Below are positions 34,938 to 43,382 of a DNA stretch of 64,000 nt, piece by piece. Every line of letters starts with the position of its first letter. The first letter of the stretch is position 1. Made by a program: the position numbers and the translations under genes. The notes under the pieces were generated by a model. The model searched no databases. It was not told the DNA's origin and saw only the letters and a list, made by a program, of their open reading frames with translations. The DNA comes from Bacteroidota bacterium (lineage in GTDB: Bacteria; Bacteroidota; Bacteroidia; Chitinophagales; Chitinophagaceae): positions 1-64,000 of the forward strand of contig JAEYQO010000121.1 of the NCBI GenBank assembly GCA_023409975.1. Reading direction: 5' to 3'.

Positions 34938-35517
34938 GTATTTCAACAATACCACAAGTATTTATACCCTGATCCTCCTTCAGGGTATTTTGTTTTCGCT
35001 GGGTTTCTCGTCCTGTAAAAACCAACCCGGAGAAATAGATACTATCGTCAAAAGGACGAATCTTCAGGAAGATGTCGCAGAAGAAGTCGTTTTTATCTAC
35101 AGTGAAAACGCAAAGGTGCGTCAACGGCTGTATACCAAAGAATTCGTCCGCAACGAGGTGGCTAAACCGCCTTTCATCGACATGCGGAAAGGCTTGAAGA
35201 TCGAAACCTTCAACGATAGCGGAAGGGTAGAGAGTACCCTGACTGCACGTTATGCCAGATACTACGAAAAGCAAGGCAATGTGCTCATCAGAGATAGTAT
35301 CGTGATCGTCAACAAAAAGGGTGATACACTTTCCACCGAGGAACTGGTATGGAACCAGAATCTGAAAAAGTTTTTTACGGAAACTCCGGTCCGGATCAAG
35401 ACTCCCACGCAGGTAATCCTCGGTAACGGCCTGGAAGCCAATGAGGATTTCTCCTGGTATGAAATCACCAATATCAAAGGGATCATACAGGTAGAAAAAG
35501 AAGAGGTGCCCGAATAA
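34930..35517 (+). CDS. lptC: LPS export protein LptC (lipoprotein form)
   Basis: 195 residues. A lipobox GFSSC (Cys29) replaces the inner-membrane anchor of enterobacterial LptC. The OstA/LptC beta-jellyroll follows, with FIYSENAKVRQRLY, ARYARYYEKQGNVLIRDSIV split over the middle and the repeated pattern G(D)TL(S)TEELVWN. It carries LPS across the periplasm between the LptB2FG extractor and LptA. Other lpt genes are not in the window. Confidence 0.88.
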   Translation: MIKYFNNTTSIYTLILLQGILFSLGFSSCKNQPGEIDTIVKRTNLQEDVAEEVVFIYSENAKVRQRLYTKEFVRNEVAKPPFIDMRKGLKIETFNDSGRVESTLTARYARYYEKQGNVLIRDSIVIVNKKGDTLSTEELVWNQNLKKFFTETPVRIKTPTQVILGNGLEANEDFSWYEITNIKGIIQVEKEEVPE

Positions 35518-35562
35518 TTCCTCACCCCCTCCGATCCCCCTTTTATAAGCGTATACTTTGAT

Positions 35563-35570
35563 TACCTTTG
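35563..35570 (+). promoter_or_regulatory. S46 peptidase promoter (-7 element)
   Basis: TACCTTTG, 28 bp before the ATG at 35599. Confidence 0.6.
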
Positions 35571-35598
35571 GCGATCATTTTCACTTATTAAATTAACG

Positions 35599-37749
35599 AT
35601 GAAAAAAATCATTTTGTCAATTTGCGCGTTTGCAGTTCTTGCGACCGCTCGCGCTGATGAAGGAATGTGGATTCCCATGCTCATAGGTAAAAACTATGAG
35701 GAGATGGCTCGGATGGGGCTGAAACTTTCCAAAGAAGACCTGTATAGCGCCAACCAAAGCAGCCTTAAAGATGCTATCGTACAATTCGGTGGCGGTTGCA
35801 CAGGTGAAATTATCTCAGATAAAGGTCTGTTGCTCACAAACCACCACTGTGGATACGGCCAGATCGCCGCGCTCAGCACCGTTGAGAATAACTACCTCGA
35901 TAATGGTTTCTGGGCTAAAAATCTCTCCCAGGAAATTCCCGCCCCAGGCCTTACAGTCCTGTTCCTGCAGAAGATGTATGATGTCACAACGGAAGTGATG
36001 AACTACATCGGTGACGCTAAAGGCGACGACTACACCAAAAAGTTCGAAGAGATTAAAAAAGATATTGAAAAACGCGCCTCACGTGATGGGAAACTGATCA
36101 CCAGCGTGAAAGAGTATTTCAATGGTAATCAATATATCCTGCTAACCTATAAGCGGTACAAAGATGTCAGGTTGGTAGCTACGCCTCCCAAGTCTCTGGG
36201 TAAATATGGCGGAGACACCGACAACTGGATGTGGCCACGCCACACAGCAGACTTCTCTATTTTCAGAGTGTACGCCGGCGAGGATAACGAACCTGCCGAT
36301 TATTCTCCAAACAATAAACCCTACAAGCCGAAATGGCACCTGCCGATTTCTGCCAAAGGGTTCAGGGAAGGGGACTTTGCTATGATCTTTGGCTATCCCG
36401 GTCGCACAAATCGCTACGAAGTCGCCGCAGGGATCGACCTCGCTCTTACGGATGTCAACCCCTCAATCGTAAACATCCGCGACAAACGCCTCTCTATCAT
36501 GAGAAAGCATATGGACGCAGACAAAGCGGTTTACCTGAATTATACTTCACAGTATGCAAGCATTGCCAACTACTGGAAGTATTTCATCGGTCAAACAGAG
36601 CAGCTGAAGCGCCTGAATGTCGTAGATCAAAAAGGAACTGAAGAAGGTAAGTTTATCAACTGGGCAGAAAAAAATGCACCGCAGTACGCAGACGTGATTG
36701 ACCGTTACGAAGAAGCGTATGAAGGCTACGCGCCCTATGCTAAACATGCTATCTACTACTCCGAAGCATTTCGCGCTCCAGCCTTAACGCGTTTGGCCGC
36801 TGCCCTGAATCCACTGAATAAAGCACTGGAAAAAGGACACAATAGCGAGGATACCATCAAAAAGTATCTTGAACCTCTTAAAAATGCTCGTCGATCACTG
36901 CTGAAGAACTATGAGCGTTCCATGGATCAGGAATTGTTCGCAGCAATGACGGCTATGTTCTACAACGATATTCCAAAGAGCCAGCACCCGGGCATATATG
37001 AGGATGTTATCTTCAAAAAGTTCGGAAGAAACGAAGAGAAGGCTTTCAACGAATACGCTGCGTTTGTATTTAAGAATACTTTCCTCCTTGACAGCGCCAA
37101 ATTCAACGCTTTTGCTGAAAATCCAACACTTAAGCAGTTGAATAACGACCCTGCAGTGCAATATGCACTCAGTTTCCTCAAGAATTATGAACTGAACTAT
37201 CAGCCCAAAATCGAGTCTTTCGCAGATAAAAAGAAGGAATTAAGCCGCCAATACCTGAAAGGTTTGATGGAATGGCAGAAAGGCAGAATGTTCTATCCGG
37301 ACGCAAATTCAACAATGAGGATCTCCTACGGACGCGTACTGGGTTACGCTCCAAAAGATGGTGTGTATTATGATTACTACACCACAATGGAAGGCCTCAT
37401 GAATAAATATCAACCAGGCGACGATGAATTCGACTTGCCGAAAGACTTCATCAATCTTGTAAAGAAAGGCGACTTCGGAAGGTATGCCGATAAGGATGGA
37501 AAGCTCCGCGTGAACTTCATCACAAATAACGATATCACTGGTGGAAACTCCGGAAGCCCTGTGATCAATGGCAGGGGAGAACTCATCGGTCTGGCTTTCG
37601 ACGGTAACTGGGAAGCTATGAGCGGAGATATCGCCTTCGATAAGCAATATAAGCGCACTATCGCGGTCGACGCCCGCTTTATCCTTTATCTGATTGAACG
37701 TCTGGGTAAAGCACACAATCTGATTGAAGAAATGGAGATCAGAGACTAG
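35599..37749 (+). CDS. S46-family dipeptidyl peptidase, DPP7-like
   Basis: 716 residues with a signal peptide (to about ARA, residue 19). A chymotrypsin-like fold with helical insertion: catalytic His in TNHHCGYG (82/83) and Ser651 in TGGNSGSP. At 18 residues after the serine, where DPP11 has the Arg that selects acidic P1 residues, this protein has Gly (FDGNWE), so DPP7-type preference for hydrophobic P1 is expected by analogy. It removes dipeptides in the periplasm. Own promoter and terminator. Confidence 0.9.
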   Translation: MKKIILSICAFAVLATARADEGMWIPMLIGKNYEEMARMGLKLSKEDLYSANQSSLKDAIVQFGGGCTGEIISDKGLLLTNHHCGYGQIAALSTVENNYLDNGFWAKNLSQEIPAPGLTVLFLQKMYDVTTEVMNYIGDAKGDDYTKKFEEIKKDIEKRASRDGKLITSVKEYFNGNQYILLTYKRYKDVRLVATPPKSLGKYGGDTDNWMWPRHTADFSIFRVYAGEDNEPADYSPNNKPYKPKWHLPISAKGFREGDFAMIFGYPGRTNRYEVAAGIDLALTDVNPSIVNIRDKRLSIMRKHMDADKAVYLNYTSQYASIANYWKYFIGQTEQLKRLNVVDQKGTEEGKFINWAEKNAPQYADVIDRYEEAYEGYAPYAKHAIYYSEAFRAPALTRLAAALNPLNKALEKGHNSEDTIKKYLEPLKNARRSLLKNYERSMDQELFAAMTAMFYNDIPKSQHPGIYEDVIFKKFGRNEEKAFNEYAAFVFKNTFLLDSAKFNAFAENPTLKQLNNDPAVQYALSFLKNYELNYQPKIESFADKKKELSRQYLKGLMEWQKGRMFYPDANSTMRISYGRVLGYAPKDGVYYDYYTTMEGLMNKYQPGDDEFDLPKDFINLVKKGDFGRYADKDGKLRVNFITNNDITGGNSGSPVINGRGELIGLAFDGNWEAMSGDIAFDKQYKRTIAVDARFILYLIERLGKAHNLIEEMEIRD

Positions 37750-37801
37750 TCAGTTGCTTTAAGAGCGCTTTCCTGAAGGAACTGCGTTCCCCAATTTCTT
37801 A

Positions 37802-37836
37802 AACAACGTCAGGACAATTCCTGGCGTTGTTTGCTT
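37802..37836 (+). terminator. Terminator of the S46 peptidase gene
   Basis: AACAACG and CGTTGTT with an extended stem CAGGA/TCCTG around a CAAT loop, then TTGCTTTT; 52 bp after the stop. Confidence 0.75.
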
Positions 37837-37920
37837 TTGAAAGGTCTGTTCCTGAGGTTCTGGCATGATTCTTCTGCTGTTTTTCTGCAACTATCTGCAC
37901 ATTTCTAAAAACCACTGCTT

Positions 37921-38157
37921 ATGAAACTTTCAAGATTCCTGATGTTTGCCGCAGCAGGCATCGCTGTCGGCTATCTGCTTACCAGAACCGAAAAAGGTAA
38001 CGAAATCAGAAGAAGCGTCTCAGACTCTGCTGGTAAAATGGGGGACAGACTTAATGCCATCCGCCGCCGTTCAGGACAGATCGCCGAAGATCTGATGAAT
38101 GATGTGAAGTCTACCGCTGAAAGACTGAAAAAGAGTACTGACGGACAAGCTGTCTGA
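37921..38157 (+). CDS. YtxH-domain protein
   Basis: 78 residues: a short N-terminal membrane or hydrophobic segment (FLMFAAAGIAVGYLLT) followed by a charged amphipathic helix with SVSDSAGKMGDRLNAIR, the YtxH/gas-vesicle-like pattern. Such proteins are linked to general stress in other bacteria; the role here is unknown. Confidence 0.75.
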   Translation: MKLSRFLMFAAAGIAVGYLLTRTEKGNEIRRSVSDSAGKMGDRLNAIRRRSGQIAEDLMNDVKSTAERLKKSTDGQAV

Positions 38158-38176
38158 TTAGATTCAGTATGGAATG

Positions 38177-38214
38177 CAACAGCCCTTTCTGTAGTCGGAA
38201 AGGGCTGTTGTTTT
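38177..38214. terminator. Bidirectional terminator between YtxH gene and porin gene
   Basis: CAACAGCCCTTTC pairs with its complement across a 7-base loop, with T runs on the plus side and TTTT on the minus side. It serves both convergent genes. Confidence 0.9.
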
Positions 38215-38229
38215 GTTGAATGATATCAC

Positions 38230-39432
38230 CTAAAGGGCTAGTTCTACCTGCAAACGGTATCGTAGGGTAGGCTCATCCCTGATCAGGTCTCTGGTATGAC
38301 TCAGATCGGTCTGTATCTTAAGATTGTGCTTCAGGAAGTATTTTGACGCCGCAAGTGTTATTTCATCGATACGGTCCGCCATTCCTGCAGCTACAAGTTG
38401 CTCAGCGGGTTGTATCAGCGAATACCTCGCAGCTAGTTCAATGTTGTTTTTGAATAGATACCCGGATTGCAGGTTCCACCCCATGCCCGTTTGAAAAAAG
38501 TCTGAACTGTCAGCCAAAACCGGACTGGCTCCTGATTGCTTGTTCATGAACTCAGTCGTCACAGACCAGCCTCTGTACTTAAACATGGCATCAGCAAAGA
38601 AGGTTCCCAAATCCCTCGACTCTGAAACGAAATCACCTAATTCTCCTGCATTTCGCATAGCGCCCTGATTATAGCTATATCCGGCTGCCAGTGATAGTTT
38701 AGGGCTTTCCTCGCGCTCCAGGTCAGCATCAAAATAATCTCCTCCATTTGTGAATTCACCAAACGGAAGCACCTCCAACCGGGCAGTGTAACTGAGCCCT
38801 CCCGTATCTGCCATCGTAATGTTTCGTCCCTGCCCAAGTGATACAGCATATTGATCCCTGATCAGTATATTACCGAGATTAAACTCGTGGTGAAGCTGTA
38901 CCCCCAGATCACGGTCCAGGTTATACCAGGCGTTAACAAGACTTCTGTCCACAAACTGAAGTGCCTGCGATGAAATAACACGCTCCCGGTTTCCGGGAAG
39001 TTTTGTCTGACCAAACCAGAGTTCCAGGTTGTTCCTGACCTGATATTTTAGAACAGCGTCCAAAACTATATTAGCCCCCCTGGCCCCCTGGGGTATCACA
39101 GGCGCATTATCCCGGTTACTCAACGCCAATTCGATCTTATAGATCAATCGTGGCGTGAAAGCAAACCCATCGAATTTGAGACGAAATCTCCTGATCATCA
39201 GCTCTTTCTCGATCGGACTCCCTTCCTCAAGACTGCGCTCTGCGGAGAATAACGTCTGGAATCTTACGCCCATCTTTACGCTCATTGAAGAGTCGGCGGC
39301 CACAAACTGAATTCCTTTCCCAAACCTGGTCTTCAGCCCTTCGCCTTTAGAAGGGGTCATAGGCTGAGCAGCAACACAAAATGGCAATAAACCAAAGGCA
39401 GCGACGATAGATTGTTTTCTCCAGTTTAACAT
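38230..39432 (-). CDS. OprO/OprP-type porin
   Basis: 400 residues with a signal peptide (cleavage after CVA-AQ, residue 22). The barrel follows the OprO/P family pattern: the N-terminal GIQFVAADSSMSVKMG, RRFRLKFDGFAF near 80, the GQTKLPGNRERV loop near 135, AGYSYNQGA near 245, and the terminal beta strand with LRYRLQVELAL. Family members are phosphate/polyphosphate-selective, which fits the Pst operon in this window and the Pho-box-like repeats upstream, but specificity here is inferred. Confidence 0.85.
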   Translation of the reverse strand: MLNWRKQSIVAAFGLLPFCVAAQPMTPSKGEGLKTRFGKGIQFVAADSSMSVKMGVRFQTLFSAERSLEEGSPIEKELMIRRFRLKFDGFAFTPRLIYKIELALSNRDNAPVIPQGARGANIVLDAVLKYQVRNNLELWFGQTKLPGNRERVISSQALQFVDRSLVNAWYNLDRDLGVQLHHEFNLGNILIRDQYAVSLGQGRNITMADTGGLSYTARLEVLPFGEFTNGGDYFDADLEREESPKLSLAAGYSYNQGAMRNAGELGDFVSESRDLGTFFADAMFKYRGWSVTTEFMNKQSGASPVLADSSDFFQTGMGWNLQSGYLFKNNIELAARYSLIQPAEQLVAAGMADRIDEITLAASKYFLKHNLKIQTDLSHTRDLIRDEPTLRYRLQVELAL

Positions 39433-39506
39433 TGGATTATCAGGACGTTAATCTTCGGGTGCAAAAATGTTTCTAAACCATCCAATCTCCAACTAAATGG
39501 CTGAAG

Positions 39507-39545
39507 TGTAACAAAAGCGTAAAGAAAATTTAATGGAAAGGTAAC
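39507..39545. promoter_or_regulatory. Pho-box-like 4 x 11-bp direct repeats upstream of the porin
   Basis: The hexamers TGTAAC, CGTAAA, TTTAAT and GGTAAC start at 39507, 39518, 39529 and 39540, exactly 11 bp apart, with A-rich spacers. PhoB-type regulators bind 11-bp direct repeats with TGTCA-like cores. The array lies 75-113 bp upstream of the porin ATG. It is closer to the porin promoter than to the small ORF on the other strand. Confidence 0.5.
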
Positions 39546-39690
39546 ACTACGGCACTCGCCAGGCTCCCGTCTGCTCAAAGTTCCTAATCAAACGTTAAGT
39601 GTCTTATAAGGGATTGTTAATCAGGCGATATTTCTTGATGATGTTTGTCGGCAAAAAGACTTTTGTTCTGTCAAACAAACAAAACACATT

Positions 39691-39855
39691 ATGTATCTGT
39701 ATTCAGCAAATGAAGCTCCTCCGGTGACAAAGAAGCCAGAACCAGTGAAGAAGAACCTTCTTTTTAAAAATGTCCTGGTCCCCCTGACACTGGCTTTTCT
39801 GAGCATTCCCGTTTACCTGATGCTCATTCTTAAGTGCATTGCCTTCTTCCAGTAG
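39691..39855 (+). CDS. Small single-span membrane protein
   Basis: 54 residues, too short for most ORF callers: a Pro/Lys-rich N-terminus (NEAPPVTKKPEPVKKN) and one transmembrane stretch (about 30-50, VPLTLAFLSIPVYLMLILK). It has an ATG and ends just before a good hairpin terminator, which supports expression. It is divergent from the porin. No family recognised. Confidence 0.6.
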   Translation: MYLYSANEAPPVTKKPEPVKKNLLFKNVLVPLTLAFLSIPVYLMLILKCIAFFQ

Positions 39856-39879
39856 GTTTTATCTTACCCTATATCATAA

Positions 39880-39910
39880 AAAAGACTGCCTCTCACTGAG
39901 ACAGTCTTTT
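39880..39910. terminator. Bidirectional terminator, small membrane ORF / pdhB
   Basis: AAAAGACTG and CAGTCTTTT pair around a short inner stem CTC/GAG with a single mismatch between the two helices. T runs on both sides serve the convergent genes. Confidence 0.85.
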
Positions 39911-39931
39911 CCATTAAAGATTATTCATTCA

Positions 39932-40915
39932 CTATTTTTCCATGTACATTACCTCCTTGATCAACTTCACCGTACGGGACACGTCCGGGAGAAAGGCTGC
40001 AACGAGGTTCGGTGCATAGTGCATATTGGCGTCGGCAGAAGTAATCCTGCGAATGGGAGCATCCAGATAGTCGAATGCCTCCTTCTGTACCCGGTAACTG
40101 ATCTCGGAGGAGACACTGCTGAAGGGCCATTGTTCTTCTACAATTACCAGTCTGTTCGTCTTCTTCACAGAAGCGACGATCGTTTCCCAATCCAGCGGAC
40201 GAATGGTCCGGAGGTCAATTACCTCAGCTTCGATTCCTTCTTTCGCCAGTTCATCAGCAGCTCCTAACGCTACCTTCATCATCTTGTTGAAGGATACAAT
40301 AGTAACATCTGAACCTTCGCGCCTGACATCTGCCTTTCCAATAGGTATCAGATATTCTTCCTCCGGAACTTCTCCGATATCACCATACATCACCTCACTT
40401 TCCATGAATACAACAGGGTCCGGATCACGGATCGCAGACTTGAGAAGCCCTTTCGCATCATATGGATTGGATACAGAAATGACCTTTATGCCGGGAATGT
40501 TGGCATACCAGCTTTCAAATGCCTGAGAGTGTTGCGCTCCCAATTGACCGGCAGAGCCGTTCGGACCGCGGAATACTATAGGGCAGCTAAAATGACCGCC
40601 ACTCATAGAAAGCATCTTCGCTGCATGATTCAGGATCTGATCCAGGGCCAGAACAGCAAAGTTCCAGGTCATAAACTCAATGATCGGCTTCGTGCCGTTC
40701 ATCGAGGCACCCACGCCAATAGCCGCAAAACCCAGCTCAGCAATAGGTGTATCAATCACTCGTTTCGGACCGAACTCATCCAGCATGCCCTGGCTTACTT
40801 TATAGGCTCCGTTGTATTGAGCCACTTCTTCACCCATCAGAAATACTGTCTCATCCCGCCGCATCTCTTCTTCCATAGCTTCGCGAAGTGCCTGACGGAA
40901 AGGTATCGTACGCAT
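39932..40915 (-). CDS. pdhB: Pyruvate dehydrogenase E1 component, beta subunit
   Basis: 327 residues of the transketolase beta family. Present are REAMEEEMRRDETVFLMGEEV near 10-30 (split here by position), GQLGAQHSQAFE near 125, the FMESEVMYGD loop near 182 and the C-terminal VIVEEQWPFSSVSSEI. It makes acetyl-CoA with an E1 alpha and E2/E3; no pdhA is adjacent. lipA, the lipoyl synthase for E2, is 3 kb away. Own promoter at 40943. Confidence 0.95.
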   Translation of the reverse strand: MRTIPFRQALREAMEEEMRRDETVFLMGEEVAQYNGAYKVSQGMLDEFGPKRVIDTPIAELGFAAIGVGASMNGTKPIIEFMTWNFAVLALDQILNHAAKMLSMSGGHFSCPIVFRGPNGSAGQLGAQHSQAFESWYANIPGIKVISVSNPYDAKGLLKSAIRDPDPVVFMESEVMYGDIGEVPEEEYLIPIGKADVRREGSDVTIVSFNKMMKVALGAADELAKEGIEAEVIDLRTIRPLDWETIVASVKKTNRLVIVEEQWPFSSVSSEISYRVQKEAFDYLDAPIRRITSADANMHYAPNLVAAFLPDVSRTVKLIKEVMYMEK

Positions 40916-40942
40916 TATATCGTCTGTTTAATTTTTGAGGTT

Positions 40943-40950
40943 CAAAGATA
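40943..40950 (-). promoter_or_regulatory. pdhB promoter (-7 element)
   Basis: TATCTTTG on the minus strand, 27 bp before the ATG. Confidence 0.65.
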
Positions 40951-40969
40951 GAAAACGAAAGTAAGTTTA

Positions 40970-41491
40970 TTACTTTCCGGTTGGTATGAATACTGCTGTA
41001 CTGGTGAACTCATTTTCTTTGAATTCCAGCCGAAGGGAATCCTTGTCCAGCTTATTGACTTTCATCCTGATTTTGCTTCCTGTTCCTTTCAGTTTCATTT
41101 CGTCCAGCATCAGGGTGCCATCTTCTTCAAAATACCACGCTACAGTATCCGGTTCCGCACCAAAGCTGGCCACAACACTCCCGTCTTCCCTGAAGTCAAG
41201 CCAGGTATTGTGAACGGCCTCTTTGTGATCATTAAGGATGGTATCGAACTGAAGTCGCATCTGCTGGCGCATACTGTCCATATTGGCGACTCCGTACAAT
41301 GCCTCATTCGTTACGGCATCTGTCGTTGTGCCCACTGTGTCAATAAACTCCTTTAGTTGCTGCATTTGCCCTTCTATCATAGGGCTCTCCAGCGCAACTG
41401 CCTGCCATCTGCGGGTGATCAGATCTTCTTTTGAAGCCTCACAGGAAGCCAGCAGCGCCGTGGTAATGAATAATACGATGGTTTTCTTCAT
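40970..41491 (-). CDS. Lipoprotein with lipocalin-like fold pattern
   Basis: 173 residues with a lipobox LLASC (Cys17). The rest alternates polar and hydrophobic residues (RRWQAVALESP, TWLDFREDGSVVASFG, TLMLDEMKLKG), resembling the lipocalin-like lipoproteins of Bacteroidota that start with a similar W near the N-terminus. Function unknown. It overlaps nothing and is just 1 bp from the downstream end of the DUF4476 gene. Confidence 0.65.
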   Translation of the reverse strand: MKKTIVLFITTALLASCEASKEDLITRRWQAVALESPMIEGQMQQLKEFIDTVGTTTDAVTNEALYGVANMDSMRQQMRLQFDTILNDHKEAVHNTWLDFREDGSVVASFGAEPDTVAWYFEEDGTLMLDEMKLKGTGSKIRMKVNKLDKDSLRLEFKENEFTSTAVFIPTGK

Positions 41492-41492
41492 G

Positions 41493-42458
41493 CTATTGAA
41501 TTGATTGGAAATAGGCTCGCCACTCTTTCGACTGGAATAGGTGCGTTTCCAACATTGAGAAATTTTGTTGATCTGTTACACGGGAGTAAACGTTCTTTAG
41601 AAATGTGAATCGTACAGACTCAGACTTTAGACGCAAAGCGAGTTGATATACCTGCCGGGTACTAAAGCAACTAACGGAAGACTGCTTAAGGAAATAAACG
41701 ATGAGCTTATCGTTCTGCTTCATATCAGGCAGATAATTCAGAACCGACCGGAATGTTTTATCTGTCATGGGTTCAGGACAATCGCTATTTGGTATACCAG
41801 GTTTCCCCGACTCCAATAGCACATCCTCTGTGACATCTAAGGCTTTTTCTGCTACCGCCGAATCTTCGCTATTTCCAGTTTTGTTTAAAACAAGGTTTGC
41901 AATGAATGCAGGTTCGCTACTATTCGAAGCTACAACCGCCTTCGTTTCCTGAGGTTCAACGGTAATACCGGTTTCATCTGCTGAAATGTCACTTACTGGC
42001 TCAGTGGCTGACTCAAAATCCGGTTCTGTGACTGGTTCAGATATAACTGTGGCTGTTTCAGGTTCACTACCCACCGCGTCTTCCGGAGGTAGTCGATCTT
42101 CCTCTCCTGGCTTCAGATAAAATTGTTGCTGGATGTCATATAGCGCATAGGCCCCCTCTTTCTGAACCAATAGAAATCCCCGGTATCCAAAATCAGGTAC
42201 CAGGATCGTATACTCCTGAGGGGGATAGGCATTTTGCTGAAACAGTATCTGAACTTTGATGGGGCCAGATTCCAGTCTGGGGATGATATGGTAGTTTTTT
42301 CCGTATCGGGGTAGCATCTGACCCTCAAGCTTTACATAAAACGGTGTTTTCTTATCTCCCTGTATATAAACAAATGACCAATCCTGTGCCCGGACCACTT
42401 CGGTGGTAGCAAGGATCACTAAGAAAGCCAGTATTAGCTGTCGCATAAATATGTTCAT
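41493..42458 (-). CDS. DUF4476 protein with signal peptide
   Basis: 321 residues. A signal peptide (cleavage about VRA-QD; the start may be either 42458 or 42446) leads to an N-terminal beta domain, a central Glu/Pro/Ser/Thr-rich linker (about 115-220) and a C-terminal DUF4476 domain of helices (CPEPMTDKTFRSVLNYL near 232, ALRLKSESVRFTFLKNVYS near 275). The function of the family is unknown. In operon with the biotin carrier gene (15 bp apart). Confidence 0.8.
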   Translation of the reverse strand: MNIFMRQLILAFLVILATTEVVRAQDWSFVYIQGDKKTPFYVKLEGQMLPRYGKNYHIIPRLESGPIKVQILFQQNAYPPQEYTILVPDFGYRGFLLVQKEGAYALYDIQQQFYLKPGEEDRLPPEDAVGSEPETATVISEPVTEPDFESATEPVSDISADETGITVEPQETKAVVASNSSEPAFIANLVLNKTGNSEDSAVAEKALDVTEDVLLESGKPGIPNSDCPEPMTDKTFRSVLNYLPDMKQNDKLIVYFLKQSSVSCFSTRQVYQLALRLKSESVRFTFLKNVYSRVTDQQNFSMLETHLFQSKEWRAYFQSIQ

Positions 42459-42473
42459 CAGAGGGAGAGGGTT

Positions 42474-42974
42474 TTACTCAAGTTCGATCAGTACTGCTCC
42501 TTTTTCTACAGCAGTCTTTTCCGTAACCCGGACGCTCTTTACAGTAGCACTTGTTGTTGCCTTCAACACATTCTCCATTTTCATCGCCTCGAGGATCAGA
42601 AGCCCGTCTCCCTTGTTTACCTGTTGTCCAGGCTCAACCAGTATTCTGAGGATCATCCCCGGCATCGGTGCTTTTACGGGTTCTATTTTGACCATCGCAC
42701 TCATATCCAATCCCATGCTGGAAAGTAACTGGTCAAGTGGTTCGCTGATCTGTACAGAATGACTGGAGCCATTGATCCGGAGAACTGCCTCCTTTGTTTT
42801 ATGATCCAGCTTCTCTAAAATCGCTGTATAACTTTTGCCGTTGTACAATACATTTATAAGTCCGTTCGTATGTGCTTTAATGTCTAATTGTACTGGTGAT
42901 CCGTCCAGAAACCAGGTTCCGTCCTGAGAATCCACTGAATAAGTCCTGTTATTATTAATCTTCAGTTGAAGCAT
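42474..42974 (-). CDS. Biotin carboxyl carrier protein (acyl-CoA carboxylase subunit)
   Basis: 166 residues. An N-terminal half of unclear fold precedes the biotinyl domain with APMPGMI and EAMKMEN (Lys132 is biotinylated). Such stand-alone carriers pair with a carboxyltransferase and a biotin carboxylase, often for propionyl-CoA or acetyl-CoA; neither partner is in the window. The promoter TACCTTTG is at 42995. Confidence 0.9.
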   Translation of the reverse strand: MLQLKINNNRTYSVDSQDGTWFLDGSPVQLDIKAHTNGLINVLYNGKSYTAILEKLDHKTKEAVLRINGSSHSVQISEPLDQLLSSMGLDMSAMVKIEPVKAPMPGMILRILVEPGQQVNKGDGLLILEAMKMENVLKATTSATVKSVRVTEKTAVEKGAVLIELE

Positions 42975-42994
42975 CCGCAGTTTGAGTTAAACCA

Positions 42995-43002
42995 CAAAGG
43001 TA
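42995..43002 (-). promoter_or_regulatory. -7 element of the biotin carrier operon
   Basis: TACCTTTG on the minus strand, 20 bp before the ATG at 42974. Confidence 0.6.
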
Positions 43003-43079
43003 ACCAGACACGAGGATTTAATGGTCAGGCTTTCCGGTATGGCATATTCTTTTAAGCTGGTATGGCAAATATTGTTACA

Positions 43080-43313
43080 ATGGCAAAATACAGGGTTGAA
43101 TTCGATAATAAAGAGATTCGTTCCGTTCAACAAACAGAACAGGAAATCCCCGCACAGGATACGTTCCTTGAGGAAAGGACCGGAAGCACTATCTGGGCCA
43201 TCATTGAGGCAAACACCGAAGAGGAGGCACAGGAAAAGGCCCGGCGCCTGCAAACCGAACTGCAGACAGGAAAGACTAAACGCGACCTCACGGACCCCGC
43301 CAGCGATAGCTAA
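43080..43313 (+). CDS. Small hypothetical protein
   Basis: 77 residues from the ATG at 43080 (six codons inside the longest frame). Charged and amphipathic (KYRVEFDNKEIRSVQQTEQE, TEEEAQEKARRLQTELQTGK split by a hydrophobic WAIIEA), probably alpha/beta. Ends shortly before a terminator shared with lipA. No family recognised. Confidence 0.55.
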   Translation: MAKYRVEFDNKEIRSVQQTEQEIPAQDTFLEERTGSTIWAIIEANTEEEAQEKARRLQTELQTGKTKRDLTDPASDS

Positions 43314-43333
43314 ACCTGCTTTGTTTATTGAAT

Positions 43334-43362
43334 AAAAAAAGCACTTCTTAGGTAGAAGTGCT
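43334..43362. terminator. Terminator, lipA (minus) and small hypothetical (plus)
   Basis: AGCACTTCT and AGAAGTGCT pair around a 5-base loop. On the minus strand seven Ts follow (43334-43340 read in reverse), a textbook lipA terminator 20 bp after its stop; the plus side is weaker. Confidence 0.9.
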
Positions 43363-43382
43363 AAAATATCATTGAGTCTGTT

